Assembly (NCBI GenBank): GCA_049487715.1
Contig: CP150566.1
Location: 558,001-622,000 of the forward strand
Source of the DNA: Pycnococcus provasolii
Taxonomy: Eukaryota; Chlorophyta; Pseudoscourfieldiophyceae; Pseudoscourfieldiales
Direction of reading: 5' to 3'
DNA: 64,000 bases
Below the pieces are notes generated by a model. That model was given only the letters and a program-made list of their open reading frames with translations. It searched no databases and was not told the origin of the DNA. Below are positions 46,972 through 55,326 of this stretch, one piece after another (the first letter of the stretch is position 1; each line of letters opens with the position of its first letter). Made by a program: the position numbers and the translations under genes.

Positions 46972-47775
46972 TTAGTTCTCCTTGCCCTTGCCGCTACCCT
47001 GCTTTTTCGACGCGTTGTCCGTTCCATTCACCTGCCCGAGTGCCGCACGGCCAGCCGCACGAACGAGACGAGCGGCGGGAGGTGCGGGGTACTTGGCGGT
47101 GCCGATGTTGCTGTACGGAATGCCCGGCCTCGTCTTCATCCAGTCCGCGCCGTAGTTGAGAACCACCTGGTGTCCCTTGGGCACAGGCTGGCACAGGCGA
47201 AGCTCTCGGCCGACGACGTCGTCGTAGCGCGTTCCGAAGCTCTCGTCGCCCCAAGCGAGGTTGCGCGCCTCGTCCGGTCCTGGGTGTCCGGCGCACTGCA
47301 TGAGCGACCCACCGTGCGGCGTGGGGTCGATGACGCCACAGTTTGGCTTAAACTCCATGGCAAACTCCGCGTTTTCGCCCTTTGGTGTCCACCTCCCTCT
47401 CGTTCCCCAGTACGCGAATCTGTACCCTTTCGGCAGGTCGCGGGTGGCGATGAGTATGCGTCCAATGTGTTTGTTGGTTGGATGCGGGATCGCCTTGACC
47501 GCTCCCGAGTCGCCGTTTCTCATGTGCTGTGCGCAGTACGGCACGGCGGATGCGGCGTTGGCGTTTTTCCCGTCCGTGCCTGGAACGATCCCACACGCCA
47601 TGTGCGAGCACGGTTTTCCGTTCGAGCACGTGGCGATGCACAGGGCTGTGTGGTACGCGTTTTGACCTTGTCGCGTGAGTTTGGGTTTTCCTGAGCCCAG
47701 GGGGGGAGCCGCCTTTTTCTTCTGAACGCCCGCGACGCGAAGGCGGCCACCATATGCAAGAGCGGCTGCGGGCAT
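46972..47775 (-). CDS. Small SET-domain-like protein
   Basis: 267 residues from an ATG. The basic N-terminus leads to a cysteine-bearing stretch (LCIATCSNGKPCSHMACG, YCAQH). A SET-like core follows: HIGRILIATRDLPKGYRFAYWGTRGRW, a middle FKPNCGVIDPTPHGGSLMQCAGHPGPDEARNL in the place of the NHSCxPN box, and ELRLCQPVPKGHQVVLNYGADW in the place of the GEELxxDYG box. The C-terminus is basic, ending KGKEN. The family is protein-lysine methyltransferases; the substrate is unknown and the motifs are divergent. It is the second SET protein in the window and shows no close similarity to the larger one. Confidence 0.7.
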   Translation of the reverse strand: MPAAALAYGGRLRVAGVQKKKAAPPLGSGKPKLTRQGQNAYHTALCIATCSNGKPCSHMACGIVPGTDGKNANAASAVPYCAQHMRNGDSGAVKAIPHPTNKHIGRILIATRDLPKGYRFAYWGTRGRWTPKGENAEFAMEFKPNCGVIDPTPHGGSLMQCAGHPGPDEARNLAWGDESFGTRYDDVVGRELRLCQPVPKGHQVVLNYGADWMKTRPGIPYSNIGTAKYPAPPAARLVRAAGRAALGQVNGTDNASKKQGSGKGKEN

Positions 47776-48051
47776 GGCTCGAGCGGGACCTGGTTCGGTT
47801 TCTGTCTGTTGGAGTCAAGCCTCCTGGGGGCGTGGACGCGTTTGAAAAATCAAACCATCACGCCCAGAGCAAATAAAGTAGAGGCTCATTATTGCGACTT
47901 ATTATTCGGGGTTTAGGAATCTGGGAGCATGGTGCTTGTTTCGGGGTTATGATAAAGGGATTCCGTCCCTTCCTTTTTTCTTCCATTCGTCAAGGGATTT
48001 CTTCTCTTGTGATTCTTGTCCGTGCACGCTCCCACCCTATCGTAGTCTAGG

Positions 48052-48897
48052 ATGGTGCTCGCGCGCTCATGCTCCTCAGTGCTGTCCTCAATCTCGGTGC
48101 TGCCGAGCCTTGCCTCTCCTCTTAGCGTGCTTCTCAACAACGCCCGTTCCTCCGCCTCTAGGGGGGCGCTGAAACCGGCTTTGGAAACGCCGACGACGCC
48201 AACTTTACCTTCTCGTTTCGTTTCCACCGAGGTGTTTCCTCCTCACTCGCAATCTGGCACCGACGTGAGAGCGTTAGGACTCGTTCCCGTGGTGATTTCG
48301 AACACGCCAGGTGGCGAGCGCGCATTCGACATCTACAGCAGGCTACTCAAAGAACGAATCGTGTGCGTGAATGGGCCCATCGACGACACCACGTCCGCAA
48401 GCGTCGTCGCGCAGTTGCTGTTCCTGGAGTCGGAGGATGCTCGAAGTCCCGTGTCCATGTACATCAACTCGCCTGGGGGGAGCGTGACGGCGGGCTTGGC
48501 CATCTACGACGCTATGCAGTACATCGCGTCGCCCGTCAGCACGCTATGCTTGGGGCAGGCGTGCTCCATGGCCAGCCTGCTTCTTGCGGGAGGAACGCCG
48601 GGAGAGAGGCGAAGCCTTCCCAACGCTCGCGTTATGGTGCATCAGCCGAGCGGTGGCGCACAGGGAACGGCGGCGGACGTTTTCATTGCCGCGGAGGAGA
48701 TCATTAAGGTACGCGCGCGTCTGAACGACCTGTACGTTGACCACACCAAGCAGACGCTCGAGCAGGTGGAACGCGCGATGGAGCGCGACACCTTCTTGAC
48801 TGCCGAGCAGGCGTGTGAGTTTGGGCTCGTCGACGAGGTGATCCAGCCACGAAAGAAGAGACGAGCAGACGAGCCGAAAGAGGCGACGGCGGGCTGA
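48052..48897 (+). CDS. CLPP: ATP-dependent Clp protease proteolytic subunit (ClpP), nuclear-encoded
   Basis: 281 residues from an ATG 7 nt downstream of a CTATCGTAG motif. Residues 1-75 are Ser/Arg/Leu-rich, like a targeting peptide. The mature part contains [40 protein letters not shown], the serine motif [14 protein letters not shown] (S172), the histidine in VMVHQPSGG (H197) and the aspartate in [19 protein letters not shown] (D246). All three catalytic residues are present. ClpP rings degrade proteins unfolded by ClpX or ClpC in mitochondria or plastids; the sequence does not decide the compartment. Confidence 0.95.
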   Translation: MVLARSCSSVLSSISVLPSLASPLSVLLNNARSSASRGALKPALETPTTPTLPSRFVSTEVFPPHSQSGTDVRALGLVPVVISNTPGGERAFDIYSRLLKERIVCVNGPIDDTTSASVVAQLLFLESEDARSPVSMYINSPGGSVTAGLAIYDAMQYIASPVSTLCLGQACSMASLLLAGGTPGERRSLPNARVMVHQPSGGAQGTAADVFIAAEEIIKVRARLNDLYVDHTKQTLEQVERAMERDTFLTAEQACEFGLVDEVIQPRKKRRADEPKEATAG

Positions 48898-48969
48898 CTG
48901 ACGGTCACCGACGTGTATCTCCGTGTGTTCCAACCCTATATTAATTTCTTCTTACAAATGAGAAAACTT

Positions 48970-49613
48970 TTACTGCTTGCCACCTTGTCCAGACGGACCC
49001 CACGTCATGCCACTGAGCGCGAGAAACTCGTGCTTAGCGCGCGTGTGGCACTCCTGCGACGTATTGTTTTTTTTTTGTGTGTGTGTTTTGTCCGTTGGAG
49101 ATAGGGTGTGGTGGTGGTGTTTGTGTCGTGAGCGCGGGCGCATTGGTGTTTTTTTTTCCCTCAATCTGTGCAAGATACGAGAGCCGAGAGACGTTACCTC
49201 GATATGGCCACCTTCCATACGATTGTGCCTTCGTTCCGCAATAACGGACATCGGCTCAGGTCCCGACGGCACGAACGCAGTGTTTCGCTGCACAACTTTC
49301 GTCTTGAAGAATCTGTGCAAGTTTTTTGTTTTATTTTGTGAGCCTTGTGATGAGAAGTTGCAGACTACAGGCACGCATATGCGTGCACAACGTACTCGTG
49401 TTCGCCGAGTTTATGGTTCCATCCGATATCGCCACATCGTCCTCGTCGCACGCTCGGGGCGTTGATGTTTGTGTATCTGGGCGACGGTTCGTTGTGCGTT
49501 CCCATGTGTCGTTCGAAGTTCGTGTGTCTGTCGTACGGCGCGGAGCACATGCCGTTGTGCGAGGCGTACGGCTTGTATCGCTCGAGCATCTGCACGACGT
49601 TGGGCGACGACAT
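48970..49613 (-). CDS. Small conserved-looking protein of unknown function (three exons)
   Basis: I assembled this gene from splice signals. Minus-strand exons are 49613-49396, 49312-49198 and 49053-48970. Introns of 83 nt (GTACGT...CACAG) and 144 nt (GTAACG...CGCAG) restore one frame of 138 residues with TAA at 48970. The protein starts MSSPNVVQMLERYKPYASHN. It continues with HTNFERHMGTHNEPSPRYTN, then GWNHKLGEHEFFKTKVVQRN, and ends with LALSGMTWGPSGQGGKQ. It is compact, low in low-complexity sequence and rich in His, Asn, Tyr and Pro, somewhat like small axonemal proteins, but I recognise no family. Spacing, phase match at both junctions and good signals make it more likely real than chance. 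Confidence 0.65.
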
Positions 49614-50454
49614 GACTGCAGGGTACACTATTGATGTAAGATTGTAAGGTAGGGTATGTTGGGGCGGGATACCGGCCTACTGTACCGTACAGTATTAACA
49701 GTTGCGCTGAATTGAAACAAAACCTGTTGTAAAGTAACAGGCGAGGCCCGGCCTGAGAGACGTGAGTGGATGGAGTGAGGGAAAGAGGAGGGGAGTGCTT
49801 TGATGGAAGTTATTATGGAACCACCTGGTACCATGATTGCCATCAGGGAAGAACAAGTGTCGCATGCGAAGAACGTGCCATGGAATATTGGAAAGAGGGG
49901 AGTACATATTATGGCCTTGCACTTGCAGCCTGGGAGGGGCATGCGACCTTACATAGACCTTTCCCGTCGTTATTTTTTAAGTCTGCTTTTGTCGTTAAGT
50001 CCATGCGCAAACCTCTCACGAAAACCAGCACACTTTTGCCGACATCGGGAAAGGAAAAGAAAGTTACCTTCAAGCACATTCCATCCCATGATTACCCTTG
50101 AGGTACAGTAGCTCATCTGCCCTCATCCTTCATTGAATCATTGCCTTCATTGGCCGGACCTGACCAAGCACGCCGGTCATGCAGCTGGTCAAGAAGACTC
50201 AAGTACTTCCTACGATAGTCAAGTCAGGCAAGCTAAGAATACTCATACTTCTACCGGTCCAGTGGTCCAGGGGGAGGGGGAGGGGGGCAAAACTCCCCGA
50301 ATAATCATTTCTTTTTCCAACCCCATAACCCTAACCCTAACCCTAACCCGAATCCCATAACCCTAACCCTAACCCTAACACCCTAACCTAAAAACCCGAA
50401 AATAAAATCCCTTCTCCCCCCGAAAGAACCCCCGAATCTCGTCCTTCCGCGCAC
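49614..50454. other. Intergenic region upstream of the unrecognised 254-residue gene, now interrupted by a retrotransposon
   Basis: It contains CTACTGTACCGTACAGTA near 49679, a 100-codon open frame (49803-50111, plus strand) without recognisable features, a CTACGATAG 9-mer (50210-50218) and a telomere-like array (50326-50390). The array ends 64 bp before the target site of the copia element. Confidence 0.55.
50326..50390 (-). repeat. Telomere-like (CCCTAA)n array
   Basis: Two blocks of four to five units separated by CCCGAATCC. It lies just left of the LTR retrotransposon. Confidence 0.9.
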
Positions 50455-50459
50455 CTGCC

Positions 50460-50598
50460 TGAAGAGAATAAGTAGAAAAAGAAAAGAAAAGAGTATACTT
50501 ACAACTTAGACAACCAGGGGCCGCGTCCCCTTATCCCTCTGGGATCTCGAGTCCTCAACAACGGTTCCCCACAAGGCATATAAGGTATAATCTCGACA
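50460..50598 (-). repeat. 3' LTR of the copia element
   Basis: 139 bp, TG...CA, identical by eye to the other LTR. Confidence 0.92.
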
Positions 50599-50903
50599 CT
50601 TCCCCTCGCTGCTATGCCTGGTATGAAAGCTGGCAAGTAGCGTTGTTTAGTTGTTTAGTTTGTATCTTCATTTCTTCGTTCTTCTTATTTGGTTTGTCAA
50701 GGTCTTGTATGATTGATTAATTTTTATTTGTTTTTGTAATGTTTTGAATTTGTATTCGTTTTCGTGATGTTTCGATTTGTATTTGTTTTTGTGATGTTTT
50801 GATTTTTGTTTCTTTTGGTATGTGTATTGACCTTATCTTCTGAGATGTCTGTGTTATTGTGAGGTGGCCTGTTACCTCAACCAGTCGGTTCACTGGAGGC
50901 CGT

Positions 50904-51101
50904 TTAACCGTGCAGAATCATTTGCACGAGGTAATTGTGGATGTCTTGCCTCAGAGGCTTCGTCATGATGTCAGCGAGCTGATCCTTTGTGCTCACTCGT
51001 TCGATTTTGACCGTTTCGTGTTCGATGTGATACTTGATGAACTCGCGTCGGATCTCGATGTGTTTCGTTCGCCTGTGCGACGTCGGATGATCGACGAGCG
51101 C
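50904..51101 (-). pseudogene. Fragment of a Ty1/copia polyprotein: RNase H C-terminus
   Basis: The minus frame from 51101 to the TAA at 50904 gives 66 codons with the copia signature HRRTKHIEI, then VSTKDQLADIMTKPL near its end. In copia elements this is the last part of the polyprotein. Just upstream a different frame carries FEPRTYEEL, a motif that usually precedes the reverse transcriptase. The deletion therefore joined the two with a frame change. It is a remnant and cannot encode an active enzyme. Confidence 0.85.
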
Positions 51102-51779
51102 TTCAGCTCCTCGTACGTTCGAGGTTCGAATCCGGGGGTCTCGCTGACGTCGGTAGCGAATGCGTAATCGAGTGCTGAGTGCGTTGTCTTCTGGGAATGT
51201 GTATCTAGTTCGCCGCCAATTTCCATAAGATTCGTACTCGGCGCGTGTGGAACGGATGTTTTGGCGATTCGCCGACCGCCTGGACCGATTTGAGTTCCGA
51301 TGTGAAAAACACAGGAGAGCTCGAGGAATCGGGTTTGTGTTTTTTCCAAAAGTAGAGAATCCAAACCCCTAAACTCGCGATGTGTGAACCCCGAATTCGT
51401 AGAAAAGTCCCCGTCGGCGCCGCCAGTTCAAGTATGGCGTCTTGCGAGGCGTAAGTAGACGGCTGAAAATAGTATCAAGGTTGACCAAGCCAAAAACGGT
51501 TGGAAACTGCGCAGAATAACTTTTTTATGTTCAGCACTTCAAGATGTTCAGTTTGGATAACCGTATCTTGCCAGGATAAGGTTTCTCGAAGTGGTCTGAC
51601 CACCTTCCACAACGGGAAAATAGGTCGAAAGCTGTTTTTCACTACGCAGTTTCTTTTCGCGTTTTTTCTGTAGTCAATATATTTGTGAGCTGTAAAGTGT
51701 ATTCGGCGGCCAAGTAAGTGTACTCAAAGACTGTGAAGTTTCGTAGGCTGACTTAAGGTAGCGTAGCTGTTTCACAACT

Positions 51780-51793
51780 TGAGGCTCATAACC
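51780..51793 (-). other. Primer-binding site complementary to initiator tRNA-Met anticodon arm
   Basis: The plus strand reads GAGGCTCATAACC directly before the LTR. GCTCATAACC is the anticodon loop (CAT) and 3' stem start of initiator tRNA-Met. Confidence 0.7.
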
Positions 51794-51932
51794 TGAAGAG
51801 AATAAGTAGAAAAAGAAAAGAAAAGAGTATACTTACAACTTAGACAACCAGGGGCCGCGTCCCCTTATCCCTCTGGGATCTCGAGTCCTCAACAACGGTT
51901 CCCCACAAGGCATATAAGGTATAATCTCGACA
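51794..51932 (-). repeat. 5' LTR of the copia element
   Basis: 139 bp, TG...CA. It ends 62 bp upstream of the ATG at 51995. Confidence 0.92.
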
Positions 51933-51994
51933 CTGCCCCTCCCTCTCCGCCCTCTCCCTCCCGCAGTTCCCGATTATTCCAGAAGAAGAAAAGC

Positions 51995-52759
51995 ATGGCG
52001 CCCACTCTCGTCGTCGTCGGATTCGTCGACACGTGCGGCGGCGCGTCCGCGCGTGCCGTCGACGCGCTATGCACCTCCTACGCAACCTCGTCAGCCGCGA
52101 AGGAGGCGCCGTCGCTCACGTCGTCGACCGACTCCATGTCGTCGTGGCAGATGGTGCCGCCGTCGACGTCGACGGCGCTGTTGGCACGCCAGGAGATGAC
52201 GGCGGGATCATCTCCTAACGCCGCAGTCGCACTGGTGTGCCGCGTGGCGTCGCTCGTGCCGGAAGATCTCGCCGGCGCAGACGAGAGTACGGCGTTCACG
52301 GATCCGAACCAAGACGCGGCTTGTTTAGCATCAGAAGTGGCGAGGCAGGTGGTCTCCTACGTCGCGTCCATGGGGCAGGATGACGTCTCGGTGGTGCTTG
52401 CTTGCGCCACACACATGGGCGTTAAGCAGAAACCCACAAAAGTACGACTCGGTGATCAAAATCACGGATGTGCGTACGAGGTGGCACGTGCGCTGCGCGA
52501 TCCCACGTTCGCCGCCGTAGCGCACGTGCTGCGAAGCGCGAACGTGCCCGTTGTCGCGTGCATCGCACCGGGACACGCGCCGTCGCCGGGACAGACGCAC
52601 GACGTCGAGGCGACCGACGTGCTCACCCGCATGCTCGGTGAAGAGCTTGGTGTTGATGTCACCAAGGGAACGACGACGGCAGTGACCGCTCAGGCGACTT
52701 ACGGAAAGCCCGTACGACTCGCGCGGCTCGCACGCGAATCTTCTTCGATGTATAGTTGA
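51995..52759 (+). CDS. Unrecognised protein, 254 residues
   Basis: An ATG-initiated frame in AGCATGG context. It begins MAPTLVVVGFVDTCGGASAR with a hydrophobic beta strand and ends LARESSSMYS. It alternates hydrophobic strands (VSVVLACATHM, VPVVACIAPGH) and Ala/Ser-rich helices (ACLASEVARQVVSYVASMG), which suggests a compact alpha/beta fold. No nucleotide-binding or metal motif is evident and I cannot place it in a family. A copia element sits 62 bp upstream. Its stop is 31 bp from the convergent SulP stop. Confidence 0.7.
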   Translation: MAPTLVVVGFVDTCGGASARAVDALCTSYATSSAAKEAPSLTSSTDSMSSWQMVPPSTSTALLARQEMTAGSSPNAAVALVCRVASLVPEDLAGADESTAFTDPNQDAACLASEVARQVVSYVASMGQDDVSVVLACATHMGVKQKPTKVRLGDQNHGCAYEVARALRDPTFAAVAHVLRSANVPVVACIAPGHAPSPGQTHDVEATDVLTRMLGEELGVDVTKGTTTAVTAQATYGKPVRLARLARESSSMYS

Positions 52760-52790
52760 GTAACCAAAGATATAGATTGCAGCGTAAACA

Positions 52791-55188
52791 TTAATTTGGT
52801 TTGTTCAAAGCTGTACTGTGCGGGTGTCGCGCGACTGCAAGCAGAAGTGCCTGCGAGGCACTAGGCCGAATCGAAGCCTCACGCGCATCAATCTCCATCG
52901 CCTCGTATTCGCGGCTGCTACGCATGACCACGTCGTCGCGATCATCATGATCACGACGACCTGCTAAGGTGCGCGCGCCAGCTGGCGCCGCCGGCACATC
53001 CACAGCTGTGCTGTGCGGGTGGCGTGCAACCGCCATACCGACTGGAGGCTCCAATCTCCACACATCGCGCCGCTCCTCCTCCACCGCCGCCGTCATCTCG
53101 GTAAGATTGGCACTTGACATGTGCGCGAGCAAGTTCACCGCCTTCCCCGCGATGCGACGCGTTTCAGGCGAGAGGTACTTCAATCGAAGCTCCTTCCCCC
53201 CCTCGTTCGCGTATCTGAGAGCAAGGCGGTTCAGCGCTTCAAGTCCACTGAAATCGAGCACCTCTGTCGCCTGCATGTGCAACTCGACGATTTCCGGATC
53301 ATCGGCAGGATTGAAAAAGTCAAGAAATCGCTCGGCGCTTGCGAAGAAGAGCGGGCCAGTCAGTATGTAGCACTTTTTCTTCCTCCTCCTGCTCCGATCG
53401 CCGCTGCCATCGCGGCCGCTGATGCTGTTGTTGTTTTCGTCCGCCGCCGTCGGCGCCGTGTCGTCGCCGTCCGCGTCAATGTCCACTTCGAATGTATCGA
53501 CGACGCGTATCCGATTGCGCAGATCCCATGCCAGCGACATGCACGCCAGCCCGATACCAACTGCTATGGCAATCGCAAGATCAGCAAAAAGACAGACAAG
53601 CATGACGGCGAGAACCTGCACAGCATCAGCCCTCCTTATCTTGCGATTTCCTGAGCCAAGCCAATCACGCACCCTCTTCGGCAAAAGTGCGTTGATGAAT
53701 AGCGATCCCGTGCGCCACTCGAACGTGTAGAATGACACCATCCACATGACGCCAACCAAAGCAGCAAGCGGCAGGCGGTTGATTGCCGTGTGAGCCGCCA
53801 GCAAGATGACGAGGAGTCCAAGCGCACCTGTAATTCCACTAAGTCTCCGACGACCTCCACTCTTGACATTAATGACAGTCTGTCCGATCATCGCGCAGCC
53901 TCCCATACCTCCAGTCATGCCAGTGATAATGTTGCCCAAGCCTTGCGCGATTGCTTCCATATTTGCGTGCCCTTTATCCTGAAGCATTTCGGCGACGAGC
54001 GACAATGTCAACAGCGACTCGGTCAGGCCCACCACAGTTGCTACGAGTGCGGTAGGAAGTGCGTTTACCAGAGCCTCGCGCACGGGAGGCAGCGGATATG
54101 CGGATGAGATCCAAATGATTGACGGGAAAGTTCCCTTGACGTCAGCGACATCACGCACGAGTGGCGTTTCCGCGCCAGCGGCGAGTCTCACCACAAGCCA
54201 CTCAAAAGCTGTCGCGATGCCGATGCCCCACAGGCTCGATGGGATTGCCGTTAACAGTGTGTAAACCACGCGATTGTTGGAACTAGCATGCGCGATTCTT
54301 GGCAGAGCGAGCATGATACCCATCACCGTGACAATCTCCGCAAGCATCCAAAGAAAGACGTCCCACGAAACCCATTGCGTGTTGCGTATTTGCGTGTCGA
54401 AAACCTCAAATGCGCCTAGCGACGTACCGCCACCCTCGTTTGCCGCAGAAAGCAGCATACGACGCCTGTGCCTCCGCAGCAACAGATTTTCTTCTTCTTC
54501 TGGTGCGAGCTGCTGCATCGTCGTCGTTGCATAATAACCTTCTTTTTTTTGGCACCTGAAAGGAAGACACCTGAGCGATGGCTATAAGCATAGCAAGCCC
54601 GTTCACAAACCCAATCATGCACGGATGAGGGAGCAAACGCACAAGATCGCCTAGCCTGAGCAGTCCAAAAACTGTTGCAAAGACGCCATACATCATGATC
54701 GCATAGAACATGGTGCCTTCGCCGTGCTCTCTCACGAGCTGAGGAAGCAACACAGCAATGGCTGCAGTCGCGCCTGAAATCATGCCAGGACGACCGCCGA
54801 TCAACGCCGTCACGATGCCCACCGTGAAAGCGCTCTGCAGACCGATTTGAGGATCGACTCCGGCGACGAAGCTGAAGGCAATCGCCTCGGGAACCTGTGC
54901 GAGTGCCACCGCCAATCCACTCAACATCTCGTCCTTTAGGGACCATGGGCCACTCGCACACTCACGGCGAAGAAAGGCTGCTGTGCGATGCATCAGGCTC
55001 GTGCAGCAGGTAAATGACGCTGGCGACGCCGAAACCTCGAGATCCGCCGCGTCGTCGCTCGGAGGCATGGTCAAACTGCCGCCGCTGCCCTCCGTCTCCA
55101 TTGCGCGTGTCATGATGATTTCTATTGTTATTTTTGTGGTGAATTTTAGGCCCGTTACTGGCCAGACCGACCGGAGGGGATCCGTCAT
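52791..55188 (-). CDS. SulP/SLC26 anion transporter with STAS domain, frame broken at an A8 run
   Basis: Two overlapping minus-strand frames make one protein. The first (from the ATG at 55188, or in-frame ATGs at 55113 or 55101) encodes helices 1-5: LSGLAVALAQVPEAIAFSFVAGVDPQ, GRPGMISGATAAIAVLLPQL, GFVNGLAMLIAIAQVSSFQV. The second, in the next frame and ending at 52791, carries the remaining helices, GLTESLLTLSLVAEML, GGMGGCAMIGQTVINVKSGGRRRLSG, and a STAS domain (CYILTGPLFFASAERF, VLDFSGLEALNRLA). They meet at eight consecutive A (54543-54550 on plus). One A fewer gives a continuous frame through VPKKEGYY. A sequencing indel is the likeliest cause; a real frameshift or a short intron is possible. 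SulP proteins move sulfate, bicarbonate or related anions. Confidence 0.85.
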
Positions 55189-55326
55189 GGTCCCCTTTCC
55201 GATTTGAACATCAGGGTACGGCGAGTAAAAGGTTCAACCATATGAATGGCGTCACATGCACACACACTCCAACAACATAATGGAATTCCTCCTCCTCCAT
55301 CAACAACATAATTTACACAAAACATC

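Larger units (their letters stand above)
50460..51932 (-). mobile_element. Young, internally deleted Ty1/copia LTR retrotransposon (1473 bp)
   Basis: Two 139-bp terminal repeats (50460-50598 and 51794-51932) look identical base for base. They start TG and end CA, and are flanked by the 5-bp target duplication CTGCC (50455-50459, 51933-51937). Orientation is minus, shown by three signals. A primer-binding site (GGTTATGAGCCTCAAG) directly follows the 5' LTR. A polypurine tract GAGGGGAAG (50599-50607) abuts the 3' LTR. A copia-type RNase H C-terminus also reads on the minus strand. The primer site matches the anticodon stem-loop of initiator tRNA-Met rather than its 3' end, as in elements primed by a half-tRNA. 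Gag, protease, integrase and most of reverse transcriptase are absent, so it depends on other elements for movement. Confidence 0.92.

Noticed and set aside
49803-50111. 100-codon plus-strand frame
   Set aside because: No recognisable features, biased second half, and no convincing splice partners. Left as intergenic with low certainty.
29906-50390. Chromosome end or misassembled subtelomere
   Set aside because: The arrays are short, in both orientations, and flanked by ordinary single-copy genes, so they are interstitial rather than terminal.
51115-51140. GGTTCGAATCC resembling a tRNA T-loop
   Set aside because: The flanking bases cannot form a five-pair T stem and no anticodon arm precedes it. 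On the minus strand it encodes part of the copia remnant (GFEPRTYEE).
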